64,000 bases of DNA from Gamarada debralockiae (Eukaryota; Ascomycota; Leotiomycetes; Helotiales; Hyphodiscaceae). The stretch is from the NCBI GenBank assembly GCA_002803225.1, contig NXFV01000473.1, positions 45,911 through 109,910 on the forward strand, in the 5' to 3' direction. The notes under the pieces were generated by a model. It was not told the origin of the DNA and did no database searches. It saw nothing but the letters and a program-made list of their open reading frames with translations. Below, piece after piece: positions 1 to 13,452 of this stretch. Position numbers and translations under genes: made by a program. Each line of letters opens with the position of its first letter. Position 1 is the first letter of the stretch.

Positions 1-3000
1 ATGAAAGCGCAAGTGTAAAGTATATCTGAGTTGATGGTGTGGAGACGAAAATCAATGTGGGGGGCGAGGTCAAGGGTGGGGCTGCGCAGAAGGTCTCTTG
101 AGGCTGCCGGAGCACCTCAATGGCGCTTCCCTTCACATGAAACCTCAAAGGACATAAAGCTATCAATTGCTTCAAGTCGTGCAACACAGAAGCTGTATCC
201 CCATACACTGTCGGGATATCCATTGCAATTCGAAATCTAAGCAGCAAACAATTCGAAGCTGACGAGTTTTCGCTGCCACTCTCAATCCTCTCATCCGACG
301 AAGATGCTCGGAGGCATAACCTCAATCCCTGTCTACGATCATCTAACTTACGATATCGCGCTCTGTTCAAATAATAGAGCATATCCAGGTTAAGCCATTC
401 TTCTAGGAAATAATACGAAAGCTGAGATCGGACAAAGACCGACCCGCGAAACCTCAATACTCAACCTTACCCTCGAGCTTATCCACCTTCAGCAAATACC
501 GCGAATATGTGCAACCGATATATAACCCATTACTCTTGTGGACACACGGTCGTATCGGAAGTTGTTCTATGTGCAAGAAAGAAAGCGGATAGGAGTCTGA
601 ATTGTCCTGTTAAAGATACGCACGAGAATGTCGATTGGCCTTGGGACCCTTGACCACCCGTGGAGATCAGGCTCGACTCAAGATTCCTCTAAGATCTCTC
701 ATGGATTTCGAGCTTTGAATGTGTTTGATACATACAAGAAGTCTGGCTGGAGGATGTTTGCTGAGTGCGTTCCGAACCACGCAGGCTCTTCCTCCTGTGT
801 TTTGGAACATGCGGTCAGCACAGCCAATACTGCAAGCGGCAAACTTGCTTCTCTTACTTGAATAAAAGCACCCTTCGACCTCTTGACTTTTGTTCACAAT
901 ACGGACATTACGCATGGGGCGGGTAGGGCGTGGGCTGTCAGTCGAAGACATAGCGGGAATGCACAACTACTTGTGGCTGTCATCCAGGTTACTCCTCTTG
1001 ACCGCAATTCACAGACTAAGTACCTGCTAGTGTTATTCGTCAATGGACTTCTCATTGTCGATGGACATATCGTTGTCGCATTGTATATCGTCATTGATTT
1101 CATCCGAAGTTCTTTGCCTACTGAAAGGCAACGATATCCAGCTCCCGCACCCTTAACCAATGCCAGAGAGTTCGTTTTTCCCAATTGAGAAGCTTGATGA
1201 TCATATCGTTTGTGATACCAGGGTAAATCCCCGGGGAATTACAATTGTGATGGTCTTGGGCTTAAGCGATTGGAAAACGGATTGGAAGTAGGTGATACTA
1301 TGAGATGGAGAGGAGCGAACATTTCCACAACAGGCTCTGCCAAGTGCTTGTACTTGGGATAGTTGAATGGGTGCTAAATCGTTCTGGCAGTTGGAAAAAT
1401 TTTGCTTTGAAGGAATGGCAGAAGAGTGGTGTTTGCTGGATTCCAGCATCTGGTGGTCTCCGGAAGTAAGGGGAGCCCAATTTTGTTTGTCCGAACAGTT
1501 CCTAATTCGAAGATGTATAGTTATGAAGAGTTGATGTTCACTATGTCCGATTGATTTGAAAGGCCTTTGTTTCCTATCCTCAGCAGGTCTAGACGACGTG
1601 TCTATGAATCAGTTGCAAGTGTAAACTTCTTATTAAATGAACCACATTCAGCCCATCAATCGTTTCGTCTGTCATGGTTGTCACTAGATTCTGGGTTGTT
1701 TTGTTGATACTGGTCCGTCTGCCTCGCCTCATCATTGTAGCCAAACCCCCTCTCCTGCACCGCTGCTATGGTAGAACGTGCTCGCACTGGGTCCCGCACG
1801 ATTTTCAGTTATATACCCTATTTTGGGCGTAGCTGTGCTATGTGCGTGCGAGGATGTGGTGAGTGAGAATGAGGTTCAATTCCTTGTCTAGCCATTATCA
1901 TTTTTTGAATATGCACCTTTTTTTCCTACGGCATGGGTCTCCCTTTTTGCAACATGTGATGGAGAACCACCTCACAGTTCTGAGCGAGCGAAAAGGGAAG
2001 CAAAGTTTTGCCGCTGGAGTGAAGCTACAGTCTTCTGATTATTTACAATAGCTTCGATATGGACACACAGGATTATTTGCGACACAAGAAGATACTGACT
2101 AACTTCTACTGTCTCTTCAACAGATGATTCACTATCATGTCCTTTCAGTGAGTCCGACTTCCGTCACTATTTTACAGAACTCATCTCTACCTTAGTTAAT
2201 GCTTCCTTTTAAATTAAGCTTTGTTTACTATATCTACAAGACCACACGTTCCTTTCTTTTCTCTCTTTTTATGCTGCACCTTCGAAGTACCTTTTGTGTG
2301 TACCATATCCTGCCTCTCAGGCGCAGTTCGCCTGCTCATTACTGAAGGTGAGATACACATGCTAACTCCGTGAGTTGTCGCCACGCCTCTTCCTTCCGTA
2401 GAAGCCGCACACACGAAGCGAGGTGGTAAAGAGTTTACAATCTTAAAACAATGCATAATTGAAATTTTACCAGCATTTTGCTCAACTGGCTCGACAGCCA
2501 ATTCTTGAACTTGCCTAACTAACATTCTCACAGACCTACGGAAACATCTCGCCCGATTATCCAGAACGAGAGAGAGATCAGTCTCCATTATTTCTTGAAA
2601 ATCCATATTTCTCCACTCTATCCGCTTTCTCCGATCAGAGCGGAGTTGGAGAACAGCTGAAAAATGGAGTCTCTAGCAAAACGGCTAAGCAGACCCCTTC
2701 GACAGTGCTGACTCAACATTCTCCCAAGTCTATCAAATTCTACAAGAATATTGCAAGAATAAAGGAAGTAATCATGCTCCACCCTCCGCCACTTTCGACC
2801 AGCGGATATTTAACCTCTTATCACCGCCAAGGCACGGTGGAAACCTCACCATTTCGATTCGATTTGACAATTTACAACTCTACACGACCTTACATAGTGT
2901 AGGTCACACACATAGTAGGTTCGTTTCTCGTACCTTAGCCATTGTGCTAGCTGAGTAAACAAATACCATTTTGCTCCCCAGGGGTATTTTTCGGGTTCAC

Positions 3001-3693
3001 TTGTTAGTGACGCAGGAGGTCGAAGGCACGAAAAAGGACGCCAGCACGAAGAACATCGGTAGCACGAAACCATCGACAGTGCAAAGAACATCGACAGTAC
3101 AAAGAACATCGACAGTGCAAAGAATATCGACATTGCAAAGAGCATGGACAGCATGTTTAATATCAATAGCAAGAAGTCGACAGCGCAAAGAAGGATGACG
3201 GCTCGAAGGATATGATGGCACAAATTGCAAACATTATCAGAACAAATTATAATAGCATGAAGGAGGCCGACAGCTCAAAGAACGACGGTGGCACAAATCG
3301 AAGCTGTTGTCATTGCATGGGACAATCTTGCTGTTATCTCATCTTAGGTGTCTTATGAATTCAGCAGGAAAAGGGCCGTGGAGCAGCACCTGCTCTGGTC
3401 TTTTTGCAGTCTACACAGAGTCAATCGCTCAATTCTGTTGAATGATTGGGTATCGGTGGCCCGGATAGAGCAGAGGGTATTCTGGAACCCTCAGTTATGG
3501 TAAACAATTGAAATACAAGACAATGCCATTGAATCCATTGCCTTTGTAAAATGACCCAGTTCGCCCAAATCGCGATCTAACCTTACACCCTGTATCAAGC
3601 CCGTACTCCAAGCACCGGCCCTTGTTCTGTATGCCTTTGTATCGTATCATCTCTCATGCATCTCACCATCCATCGTCAATAATATCCCTTCCC
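1..3693. other. gene-poor stretch
   Basis: I see no convincing gene here. Open frames are short, overlap on both strands and show no recognisable domain or conserved motif. The only clear structure is the 18-bp tandem repeat near 3.07 kb, listed separately. A 130-codon minus-strand frame at 2214-2606 begins with ATG but resembles nothing I know, and I do not call it. Confidence 0.6.
3010..3230. repeat. 18-bp minisatellite with degenerate flanks
   Basis: Four near-identical units of 18 bp (consensus CATCGACAGTGCAAAGAA) lie head to tail from 3071 to 3142. More diverged units (GCACGAAGAACATCGGTA and similar) continue on both sides. Because 18 is a multiple of three, repetitive peptides appear in several frames, but none extends into a convincing gene. 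Best read as a non-coding minisatellite. Confidence 0.8.
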
Positions 3694-4652
3694 TCACTTG
3701 TCCTCCCCACCCTCACCACCAACCAACCTAACCGCACCACCTTTCCCCTTCTCCACCGCCTCCCTCCTAACCACCTTCCTCCTCTCAACCTCCGCCACAA
3801 GCCCCTTAAAATAAACCTCCGCCTGCACAGTAGCACTGTACGCAACCGGCGTCCAACTCCATACATTCCTCTTCTCGCTGTCCGCACCCGCCGCAAGCAG
3901 CGTCCTCAAGACCAAAAGATGTCCATTCGAGCTCGCAAAATGCAGCGCTGTGTTCCCATCCACATCAGCATTATCCAATAACCCCTGCGGACCCTCAGGA
4001 GCAAAAGTCAAAAGAATCTGAAGACAGGTATCGTGACCTCCTCTACTCGCTTCCATGATCGCGTCTCTGCCCCTTACATCCCTTCTTCCAATACTCTCCG
4101 GACATACCGTACATAATAAGTGCACGATCTCGGTGAATCCGTGGGAAGAAGCGAGCATGAGGGGCGTTTGGTGGTCTTCGTTCAAGGAGATACCATCGCG
4201 TTCGTGGTTTGCGTCGAGCAGGACTTTGCAGATAGGGAGGAAGCCGAGTGTGCAGGCTAGGTGGAGAGAGGTGTTGGAGAGGCCGGTGGGTGTGTAGTCT
4301 GGGTTGTGCAGGAGCTTGGGGTGGGATTTTAGGATGCGGGAGACGAGGAGGGGGTCGTTGGTGTGGATTGCGCGACGGAGGCGGAGGGAGGGGTCGATCC
4401 TGTGTATCTAGCTGTCAGTTTCCAAGCTCGGCCATGTTTGGGAGAAGATGGGAAGTAAAATACATATTGGTAGCATTTCCTTCTCCTTCCTGCCTCTAGC
4501 AGTGTGTTGGCGTCAAATACGCGCTGACAATTGACGATGTTTCGTTGGGTGTTTACTTTGGGAGCTTGGCTCGAGGACTGAGGTTGACTTGCGAGGGTCG
4601 GAATTTCAGCCTTAAATTTCTGGACAGCTTCAAACCGCCCACGTCTCACCAT
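3694..4652 (-). CDS. ankyrin-repeat protein
   Basis: Two-exon gene coding for about 300 residues. Exon 1 is 4464-4652 and exon 2 is 3694-4407. The 56-bp intron starts GTATTT and ends CTAG, and it keeps phase 0. The protein shows a run of ankyrin repeats: TSLHLACTLGFLPICKVLLD, then QTPLMLASSHGFTEIVHLL, then RDAIMEASRGGHDTCLQILL, then NTALHFASSNGHLLVLRTLL. The lysine- and glycine-rich tail looks disordered. Ankyrin repeats mediate protein binding; no catalytic domain is visible, so the partner is unknown. Small stand-alone ankyrin proteins of this type are widespread in ascomycetes. The first 63 residues match nothing I recognise, so the start is less certain than the repeat region. Confidence 0.8.
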
Positions 4653-5122
4653 CCAACCATCTGTTCCAAAGATTAGATGCCGTCAACCGAGCGCATAAGC
4701 ATAATTAGAAATAAGGACTACCCCCGGGTCGCGGGCGTCTGATCATCCGTCAGAACTCGGGCTTGTCAGACGGGTCCGGTTTTAAGTTATGCCTGCCGGC
4801 CAGTTTCAGACGACAAGTGGAAATCTGAACGTCAGCTCCTCAGAAGGCTCGAAATTGAAGGGTATTGGGAATTTGATTTTGGTTGAGATGGCAGATTCAA
4901 TCAGCCAAACCCAGGGGACAACAACCATCTATGAGATTAACATTGCTTTCAACGCGATTTATAGACAGCTGACATTGACACATAAAGATCCGAAAAAAAA
5001 GATATTCCCATCATCGCATTGCTTACGTGACAATGAGAACAAAACACCTTCCATCCCACACTCCACACACCTCGAATGATTAAATTCTCCCTCTTCTTAC
5101 CCTCCCCCAAAACTCCTTTCCC
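4653..5122. other. intergenic region between two minus-strand genes
   Basis: No gene seen. It holds the presumed upstream region of the ankyrin gene and the 3' flank of the Egh16H-like gene. Confidence 0.5.
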
Positions 5123-6248
5123 TTATGCAATGTATTCTCGCGATCGTCTTTGCTTTCGGCCCTTGCCTCCCTTGGCACCGCCTCCAAATTTGCCTCCAGC
5201 TGTGCCTGCCTTGCCACCGTTACCGGCATTTCCTGTCGCCTGTGCGGCTGCAGATGTTGCGGCAGTTGCGGCTGCTGCAGCTGTGCTACTCTCAGCGACA
5301 TCGGGACCTGAAGGTTAAAAAATCAGTATATGCTCCAATCTAGGAGGCAGAGGGAACTTACCAGCAGCAACAGCTGAGGCAGCAAGGGCAGCAGCTGCCT
5401 GTCCACCAGATCCATTGTTCGAAGCAGCATTGGCAGTTGTTCCAGATCCAGAGACGGTAAACTTGGTGCAGTCATCGGCGGTACCACGTTGAGCGACAGG
5501 CATGAGGACAGGCTGATGGTTAGAAGCGGAAGCCATGGTGCATACACGGTAGTTGCCAGCTGGGAGACCACCTGTGACAGTAGCTTGTAGAAGACCCTTT
5601 CCGTTACCGGCGTCGTTGATACCCTTGAAGAAAGCAAACTGCGTGGGATCAAGAGCAGTGGTAGGGTTCAAGCTGTTGCCCATATCCTGAACAGTAACGT
5701 GTGTGTGTCCAACAACTTGTCCTCCTTGCAAGAATTGAGGTGCAGCATAGTATGTGGCGTCGGCATTGGTGAAGGAACCGGCAACCAGGTTGGACATTTG
5801 AACGGAGATGTTGAATGTGGTATCGGAAGCAATTGCCTTTCCACCCACCTGTGGAAATGTGATAATTGAGGAAACCATTGATGTCTTTGCTGGAATATCA
5901 CCCATTGCTGTTGCCGATTAGTATCGCTACCCCTAAATCGGAATAAAGCTTCCACTTACTGATACCGTTACATGAACCAGTGGTGATTTGGAGACCGTTC
6001 GTCAAAGTCTTGCCAGCGCAGTTGTTAATGAAGTTGTTTTGCGATGTCAACGACTTGGCCTGTCCAACTTCAGCGGAACCAATCTCATTGCTTCCATCAT
6101 TAAATGAGCCACTTTGGATGGCGTTGGCGCTCAATGTCGTTCCAGTCGACCCACCGGCAGCGGCAGCATTATTTGCTGGAGACGGGTCGGGGTTGGCGTA
6201 AACAACGGCTGTGAGCGCAGCAGCGCAAGCAATCTTGGTGAAAAGCAT
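5123..6248 (-). CDS. Egh16H/Gas1-like secreted protein
   Basis: Three exons (5960-6248, 5362-5907, 5123-5307) encode about 339 residues. Both introns are 50-55 bp, with GTAAGT donors and CAG acceptors. Residues 1-18 (MLFTKIACAAALTAVVYA) form a typical signal peptide. The mature protein has the Egh16-like (DUF3129) core: NNFINNCAGKTLTNGLQ, then a beta-rich stretch with GGQVVGHTHVTVQDMG and GGLPAGNYRVCTMAS, with scattered cysteines. The tail is rich in Ala, Gly and Ser and ends in a Gly-Lys stretch. Family members (Blumeria Egh16H, Magnaporthe GAS1/MAS3) are secreted proteins expressed around appressorium formation; their biochemical role is not settled. The family assignment is by recognition. 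A role in host contact is inference. Confidence 0.88.
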
Positions 6249-9200
6249 CTTGTATATATGTAATTGGTGGTTGGGTGATTTCGGACTGGCGGGCTGCTAA
6301 CACTTTACAAAGGCTGCAAAAATGAATGAATGTAATCCGTCGAGGTGTGGGAGGTGGTTAATTAGATGCACGGTCAACGTGATCCTGCTTGACTGGCAAG
6401 TATAGAATGGTAAAAAGAGGGAATGTGAAAGAGAGGAGCCCGCCGAGAGATAAAAACACAATCAAGAGATGCTTGTGGTGGTGAGTGGAGAAAGAAGAAG
6501 AGATGTTGAGGGCTTGGGAACGAGTACTTATTGTAGATGCTTGGCATCGGCCACTGAACCTTGTGGGTCTGAACAATTACACAGGACCAGCCGCAATCCT
6601 GCAGACATTGGCAATGGAGATCCCGTTGTCGCATTGAGCCCTTGAAACCTGTTGTGAGGTCGGAGGTGTCGCAGTTCAGGTGAAGCTGCCATCTGAAAAC
6701 AGTCTGGCGGGAGATCAAGCGGATTCAGATAATCGGATTGTTGGGCTAATCTGATCGCGGTAACAGGGGCTTGACAGGGGCTCGACAGGGGAGAATATGC
6801 TTGAATCCGGACGAAAAAACCATGCATTGACAGAGGCAGTGCGTCAAGGGGGGTGTTCAGTGAAGGGTCAGTAGCGCTTAAGCGGAAACTGTAGATGTCT
6901 GGAGCCATACTTGGTAAAACGTGACCCTGGACCAACCATAGGCGAGCACAAAAAGTAATATCAAGAACGTTGAAACCATAAAACGCTTCTATAGAGTTCG
7001 GATTATGATTAGATTATGAACATATTGAGGTTTTGATGATAATAGAACCGAATCAACCGTAGGATTGATATCGAATGTGAGAAGAAAGGACGTTGGTCGG
7101 GAACAGCGACCATCTGAAATTGAGCGATTCGGTTGGCGCCCGGAAGAAAAAATACAGGGGCTAGAACAGGGGTAAATGCACCAGCGGGCTTTGGCGACCA
7201 AAACCCCCACAGTTCCGCCGTAGGCTTGCTCCAAACTGCACAAACGTCTGGCCTCAAACCAAACCTCGGAAATTCCATATCTGATCATCTAACTCGAAAA
7301 TTCTTGGGACGACAGTTGATGGAATCATCTCTTGGCAGGAAAAAAATGTGTTCGCACTGAATTGTTTGAAATGGTTCATGACAATTGGAAGGTCGATTTC
7401 ATCGATATCCTTACCCATCGATGGCAAATACTCGGGCTTCCATCGTGGGAGTGTCAAGTTACATTACATCTTCCCGTCCTCACCTGATTCAAGATTATCT
7501 TCGGCTCCTCCTTCTTCCAGGAAGATCAAACGAGTACGCCGTTAACCTTAGAACAAGGCCTGCAAGCCCTACAAGGGTGTTCAACTCAACTCAGTCTGAG
7601 TTATCTGATTGAGCCGAACTGTTAATCTTTCTACCGCCACAAAGGGAAGACCCTCTTCTAAACAGAGCCCAAAACTCCGCGATGACATCTGAAGTATTAA
7701 GCTTTTGTGTACCAGACGTTACTCCACTCTTTAAGAGACAAGATCAAAGCCATCGGCTACATCAGATAACATTCGGAAACCGACAGCCATCTGATACACC
7801 GCCCCAGGAATGATTTCCCTTCTGAGGTCCAACTTGTGCAACGCTAATTCGCCTTCCCCTCCTGCAACAAATTACAACGTCATGATTCCAAAGAACTCAA
7901 AGGCTCGGCACTCCATCGTCCCGCAGCCACTGACAGGTGCCATCTGAGGTTTCCCTTGATCGCCGTTTCACCCTTCGTCACAGATCTGATAAAACCTTCA
8001 GGTCAACTCACGCACAGATCAGGTGCCGAGTACGAGCCTCCACCGCCAACAAGCTTACTGCACTCAAGCATGGGATCTCAAAGCTTGGCATTCCAGTGCC
8101 TGGATATTTGTCTCGCTTTCGAGAAACTGCAGCCCAGTGCAGGACGAACATTTGTCTGCCAAGACTTGTTCTTCTTGGCATTCGTGTTTGTCTCCAACCA
8201 TCTGACATTTGTTCTCTGCCAAGCCTTTGTTTGTGTTTTAGAGTTTGGGATTGGGCATTTCATCTCAACTTTAAATTTGGAAGAGCTCCAAGTTGTAGAC
8301 TCGAAACCCATCTCTTGTCGTCTGGCATTCAGATGATTCCACATAACAATGCACCGAGAAACATCTTTAACTGTATTTTTCAATGAATGATTCAATACAG
8401 TAATGCGCCCAAGTATTCCTCTGATCCTTTCATTCACATGACATGTTCTCTTGAGGGCAAAGTTGTCCGACGCCCACGAGAGTGCTCTTCCTGGCAAGTC
8501 CGCCCACCAAGCGATTTTGTTTCCCAAGATTCTTGGAAGGTATCAGCCTTTGCGCTCCAAATGTATCATTTACACAAGATCTGGGCAGAATTAGTTCCTT
8601 CGTAGGGCTGAAATAAACATTGGCATGGCAGATGCACGTCAATGGAGTAGAGATGGTGTCATTCAACGCGTGTTTCCCCACAATCCATCAGCTCATCAGA
8701 CCATCGAACCACTACGCTGAATTTAGTCGGTTTAGAATTTATGTATATTGCTGCTCCCCCCTCCTTTCCTGAAGTTCTATAACTTAGTAGTCCTCAATCC
8801 AAAGACGACTCGGGACGGTGATAAGTCGATTCCAATCAGACAAATTTAATTCATACGGGCCTTTGCGACCGAAAGACAGAGAACATGATGGGCTGGAAAG
8901 AAGATGAAAACGAGGGAAATATCCGGACATACGCTCCTCTGATCTATCGATTCTTTGGTCGCCTTTGTCTCTAAGACCTGTGTTGATGCGAGGAAAGCTC
9001 ACCCAACAGCGAGTTCATCCTAGAATCTCCACTGAACAGAATCGTAGCACTTGCGATAAGTGTAGGAGAAGAGTCATCTTTTGTAGGAATGATGGGAAGT
9101 GGAATTTTCTGATAGTACGACGAAGATGGTACCGCACAGCTTTACCAGTTTCAATCAAGTCCTACTTCGAAGGTCATACCAATACTAACAGCGGTGGAGA

Positions 9201-10149
9201 ATATTCTACCTTCTGCCATGAGGATGACCACTTGACCTGATCTGTCAAGGTTGGAGCTAAACCTGGGTACTTGGGCATGCCAGATGATCTACCCACGTTT
9301 CCGAGGCTGACTTCACTGGGTCGCCAGATTGCCCAGCCCTCACGCAAGTGTAAAAATTCCGTTGGCTCTTTTCATCGTCGATCACTTTTTCGTTATCTTG
9401 TTCTATTAAATAGAAGACAAAAAGCTGACTTATAAGCGAGAACTTCTTCAGGAGAAATCTTTCTCACCGAGCCCCTCATTTTGCGACGCGTCAGAGGACC
9501 TCAAGGATGTTCCGGAAGTCTATGACCGTTTGCGCTTAGGCGACTGACTCTGCACGGAATCCGAGGGGAAATCGGAACCAATAAAACTAACCATTTTATG
9601 ACTACTTTCATAAGCCTTCCGGCGATGCGGATCTTCAGATCCAAGATGTAGGAGAGATGTCCTACTTTTGTCATTCTGGCATTGGTCTATGCCGCTCCAA
9701 AATTAACGAAGCACAGGACGAGTTCGCTCCACTCTTCGCCAAAGTTATCAAATGCGAATTCGGTGATCTGCAGAAGTCTTGCACTTCTGTGTATTGTGTG
9801 GCATTATCCTACAAAGAACACGGCGAAGGTATTGTTTGAAATGGTCTTTCGATCTAACTAGTCCGTCTATCCCTCCAAATAAACCTTCATTTCCGTTCTC
9901 TTCTAACTGCTCAATAGTTCAAGTAATTCTGCAGGTTCCTGTTGTCGAGCTCTTTTCGTCATCAACCTCTTTCTCGTTGTCGTCTCCTAAGGAATGGAAG
10001 GAAAGATAAAGACTTGCTGGAGTTGCTTGACCGACAGGAGATCTTCTGGAAAAAGATTGTTGCATCAGAGGCCTCTGGGTTTATTTCCATAGAGTGGTGA
10101 GTCAGCCAGGGAATTGCAGTTTGGGTCTAGTATGACCCGAGTTGCACGT
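6249..10149. other. gene-poor stretch
   Basis: About 3.9 kb without a gene I can support. The first few hundred bases upstream of 6248 are the presumed promoter of the Egh16H-like gene. Two 149-codon frames overlap on opposite strands at 7937-8527, but neither has a recognisable motif, and such antiparallel long frames commonly arise by chance. Confidence 0.5.
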
Positions 10150-10578
10150 TCATTTACCAGCACAGAGGACAAGTTCTTCTGTCAGGTTAAGCGGTTCATC
10201 TTTCGGCTTGCAGTAGGCGTGCAAGCTGGATCTCGAAAACTTGTGAGCATTTATGGGCTCGGCGTTCTTTATCTTGCTATCCGCCATATATTCTTCCCTT
10301 GGTAACGACCAAATTTTCCGTTTGGCTGATGATCCCAGATAGGTTTCGAGGAGATTTTTGAATGATTTATGACTTTGACAGAGGTACTTGAGACGGTAAA
10401 GAACAAAGAGAGACGCCTCTAAGCTGCTGCCCACGTCACTAAACGGGCATGATTCCAACGCCTGGAGCGAGTAGGAAAGGAAGAATGGTACCTGGCTAGA
10501 ATCGGGGAACATGGATTCCGCGATATCTTCTAGGAGCTCCCTGTTCTTGGATATGCTGGGTGGTGGCAAGTCAGACAT
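10150..10578 (-). CDS. hypothetical protein (weak)
   Basis: A single open frame of 142 codons beginning with ATG (MSDLPPPSISKNRELLEDIA). The predicted protein is mostly helical and hydrophilic, with no signal peptide, membrane segment or motif I recognise. Its amino-acid composition looks protein-like, and the N-terminal half has regularly spaced hydrophobic residues. There is no domain support. It could equally be one exon of a longer gene or a chance frame. Confidence 0.35.
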   Translation of the reverse strand: MSDLPPPSISKNRELLEDIAESMFPDSSQVPFFLSYSLQALESCPFSDVGSSLEASLFVLYRLKYLCQSHKSFKNLLETYLGSSAKRKIWSLPREEYMADSKIKNAEPINAHKFSRSSLHAYCKPKDEPLNLTEELVLCAGK

Positions 10579-11323
10579 CTGACGGGTGACAGACTACACC
10601 GAGCCTTCATATTGTTCTACTTAGAAGCCTCTTCTCCTAACACTGTGCCGCCACCACCCATTGATAGCCAATTAATGCAATGAAAAGAACCTTCTTGTAC
10701 ACTGAAATTCAAAGTTTTTGTGACTGAAGAAAGTTTTGAAAGATCCTCTTTGATGCGAGCCCTGACTTACGTGTACCACTCGTTAAGCGCATTTGGCGGC
10801 CGCCGCGCGGCTCATTTCATTGGAAAAATGCAATCCCCTCCCCAAGAAAACTCTGACACTTCATATCTGAAATCCTTTCCTGCTCCCATCCTCTCCACTA
10901 TTCTACGCAACCCTTCACTAATCGCAGGATTCTCCATCATCTACGTCTGACAGCAGATATCTTCGCAGTTCGAGCCGAGCCCTATCAAGCAATCCGGACT
11001 CGTCGAAAACACTCCACAGTTTGTAGCCCTTCCGGCCGAATACACGCTGAGAGAGGCTATGCGGCTGATATAGGATTCTTGTAGGACATGTCTTCTCCTC
11101 CAGATCGTGCGGTGAAGCGACCAAGTATGTACAGCCCATTGTTTACTTGTCTCGGATCTATTTTGTGCATTCTAGCCTTTTCGCGCGATCGACAATCCAT
11201 AAAACTTCGACTGTCCCCATCAACATTCCATTCTTCCCACACTACCAAACACAACTAGATCAACTCCCCATACTCGATCAATTGTTCAACACAATATCGC
11301 ATAACCGCTGATATCCATTCACA

Positions 11324-12121
11324 ATGTCAGGAACTCAATCTCTACCACCTCCCGAGCTCCCCAAGCTCGTCGCAGAGCAACATGTCCCAATCCCTTCAAC
11401 CGATAAAGATACCCGGCGGATGATCGTCGTCCTTTCAAACGCGAGTCTCGAGACATACAAAGCCGTTCATAGTGGAGGCAGAGCAGGAGCGCCGCGGGAT
11501 GAGAAGTACTCGCTGTTGAACAGTGACGAGCATATCGGTGTGATGCGGAAGATGAATCGCGACATCAGCGACGCAAGACCAGATATCACCCACCAGGTTT
11601 GATCGCTACAGTCAATTATCAAGGCCCGCATTAATTCTGTGTAGTGTCTCCTTACTCTCCTCGATTCTCCAATCAACAAAGCCGGAAAACTTCAAATCTA
11701 CATCCACACCGCCAAGGGAGTCCTCATTGAGGTCAGCCCCACTGTCCGAATCCCTCGTACATTCAAGCGATTCGCAGGTCTCATGGTTCAACTCCTCCAC
11801 CGTCTCACAATCAGATCCATTAACTCTCAAGAGAAGCTCTTGAAAGTGATCCAGAATCCGATCACCGACCACCTACCCCCGAACTGCCGAAAGGTCACCC
11901 TAAGCTTTGACGCCCCATTGGTACGAGTTAGAGATTATGTGGAGACGCTGGGAGAGAAGGAGAGCATATGTGTGTTTGTCGGGGCAATGGCCAAGGGAAC
12001 GGACAACTTCGCCGATGCTTTCGTTGACGAGAAGATATCGATTAGCAACTTCAGTCTCTCGGCCAGTGTCGCGTGCAGCAAGTTTTGCCACGCCGCCGAG
12101 GATGTGTGGAACATCATCTAG
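11324..12121 (+). CDS. EMG1: 18S rRNA pseudouridine N1-methyltransferase (Emg1/Nep1)
   Basis: Two exons, 11324-11596 and 11645-12121, with a 48-bp intron after codon 91 (CAG/GTTTGA ... TGTGTAG). The product is about 249 residues, normal for the family. SPOUT-methyltransferase hallmarks are visible: [14 protein letters not shown] near the start, [20 protein letters not shown], the highly conserved IRIPRTF-type stretch ([19 protein letters not shown]), and the C-terminal cofactor knot VFVGAMAKG ... [17 protein letters not shown]. Known role: N1-methylation of a pseudouridine in helix 35 of 18S rRNA and assembly of the 40S subunit in the nucleolus. The gene looks intact. Its upstream region is short, and the next gene downstream on the same strand is 1.3 kb away. 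Confidence 0.96.
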
Positions 12122-13452
12122 TCCGCCTTGCTGTCAACTCAACCCGGAACGGATCGCCTAATGGAATCATCTGACAGGAGCGACGCTCGATAAATAACAT
12201 ACTGGGTAGTGGAGGCAGGAGGGTCGATTGCAAAGGTGAAAGCGGGTCCACTTGCAGATGCTCACGATACCAACATCGTTTGCTATGCTTCGGACGCCGG
12301 GCTTGGTTGTCTGTGTGCTCTGTCCTCTGTTTTTACAACCAAAACATCAGGCGTTCAACATCAGATCCAAGACGCTTTAGTCGTCTTCGTGGACCACTTC
12401 AACTTGGTGCACATCTCTTTGGTTTCTATTTTTGCATACCAGCTTAGTTCTTACTTGCTACGTAAGTATCTCCCATATTAGGATAGATCCGTGCGGATTT
12501 AAGCATTTTGGAGGATGATTGGATGATGATTTCGGTCGTCAGTGGCTTTTAGGCTTTAGACGGGGCAGATGCGGCTCGCGAGTCATTTTGATGATAGCGA
12601 CAGCCTCATGTAATCATGTACACTCGAGAGTCAGAGCTAGTGTGGGATGGATACCAGACAAATCAATGAGTCAGATCTACTCTCAAATCAAACAGTCCCC
12701 CCAAACCCCACTTTCAGGTGAGGATCGAGTAAACGCTTTACGTGGTCACATACTTCTGGAACATAAAAAAACCTAGCAATCACACGATGTAGGCAGATCG
12801 AAAGCCACATCTCTACTCCTGTCAGGGTTACATTGGATGAGGAACCCAGAGAGCCTTTCGCCCTAACTTACATCTCAGAAAGTGGGCACGAAAGGCCGAA
12901 TAATTTTTCGATGGGAAGGGTTCCCATTTGACGATATGGAATATCAATACCCAATGAAGTTACTAAGGCGATTGAGGCGAGTTACTGCATATGCACGGAA
13001 ACCATACGGGAGATCAACCATCGCATCCATTCGAGAAATGGAGCTGGTGGAGAAACGTGGCATGCGGAGAGAATATTCCACAAGGGTTAATGATGCGTTT
13101 GTGCCTGGTGGGGTTGTGCCTACCCAATATTGAACGGATGAGGATTATCATTCAAGAGTTTGCAGCGGACAGGACCAAGTAGTGGTGGTAGTAGAGATGG
13201 AATGACTGGAGGGACGGGGGTCGGTGCCGGTAAAGGAACCTGCAGCTCTGTCCCATGCATGCCACCCCGCCATCCACCACTCATTGCTTTTGCTAAGTCT
13301 CATCGCCTGCATCGCGGCGTTTTTTTCCGCCTTGTCTCAGACTGCATATTTAACTGCTTCCTCCATTCCTTTCTGTCACTATCCGTCATCTCGAAAAGCA
13401 AGTCCCTCTCGGCGCGTGGCGTCTTCTTTAATTATCATATGAGCAGGAACTC
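12122..13452. other. intergenic region
   Basis: No gene is supported. A 63-90 codon frame (12209-12481) and an 83-codon frame (12882-13133) lack recognisable motifs. The last 200-300 bases, pyrimidine-rich in places, are the presumed promoter and leader of the gene starting at 13453. Confidence 0.5.

Noticed and set aside
2846..3230. Minus-strand frame with repetitive FALSMFFVLSM peptide, looking like a membrane protein
   Set aside because: It is the translation of the 18-bp minisatellite in one frame, not a real gene.
7937..8527. Two 149-codon frames overlapping on opposite strands
   Set aside because: No motif or domain on either strand, and the antiparallel long frames are explained by stop-poor composition.
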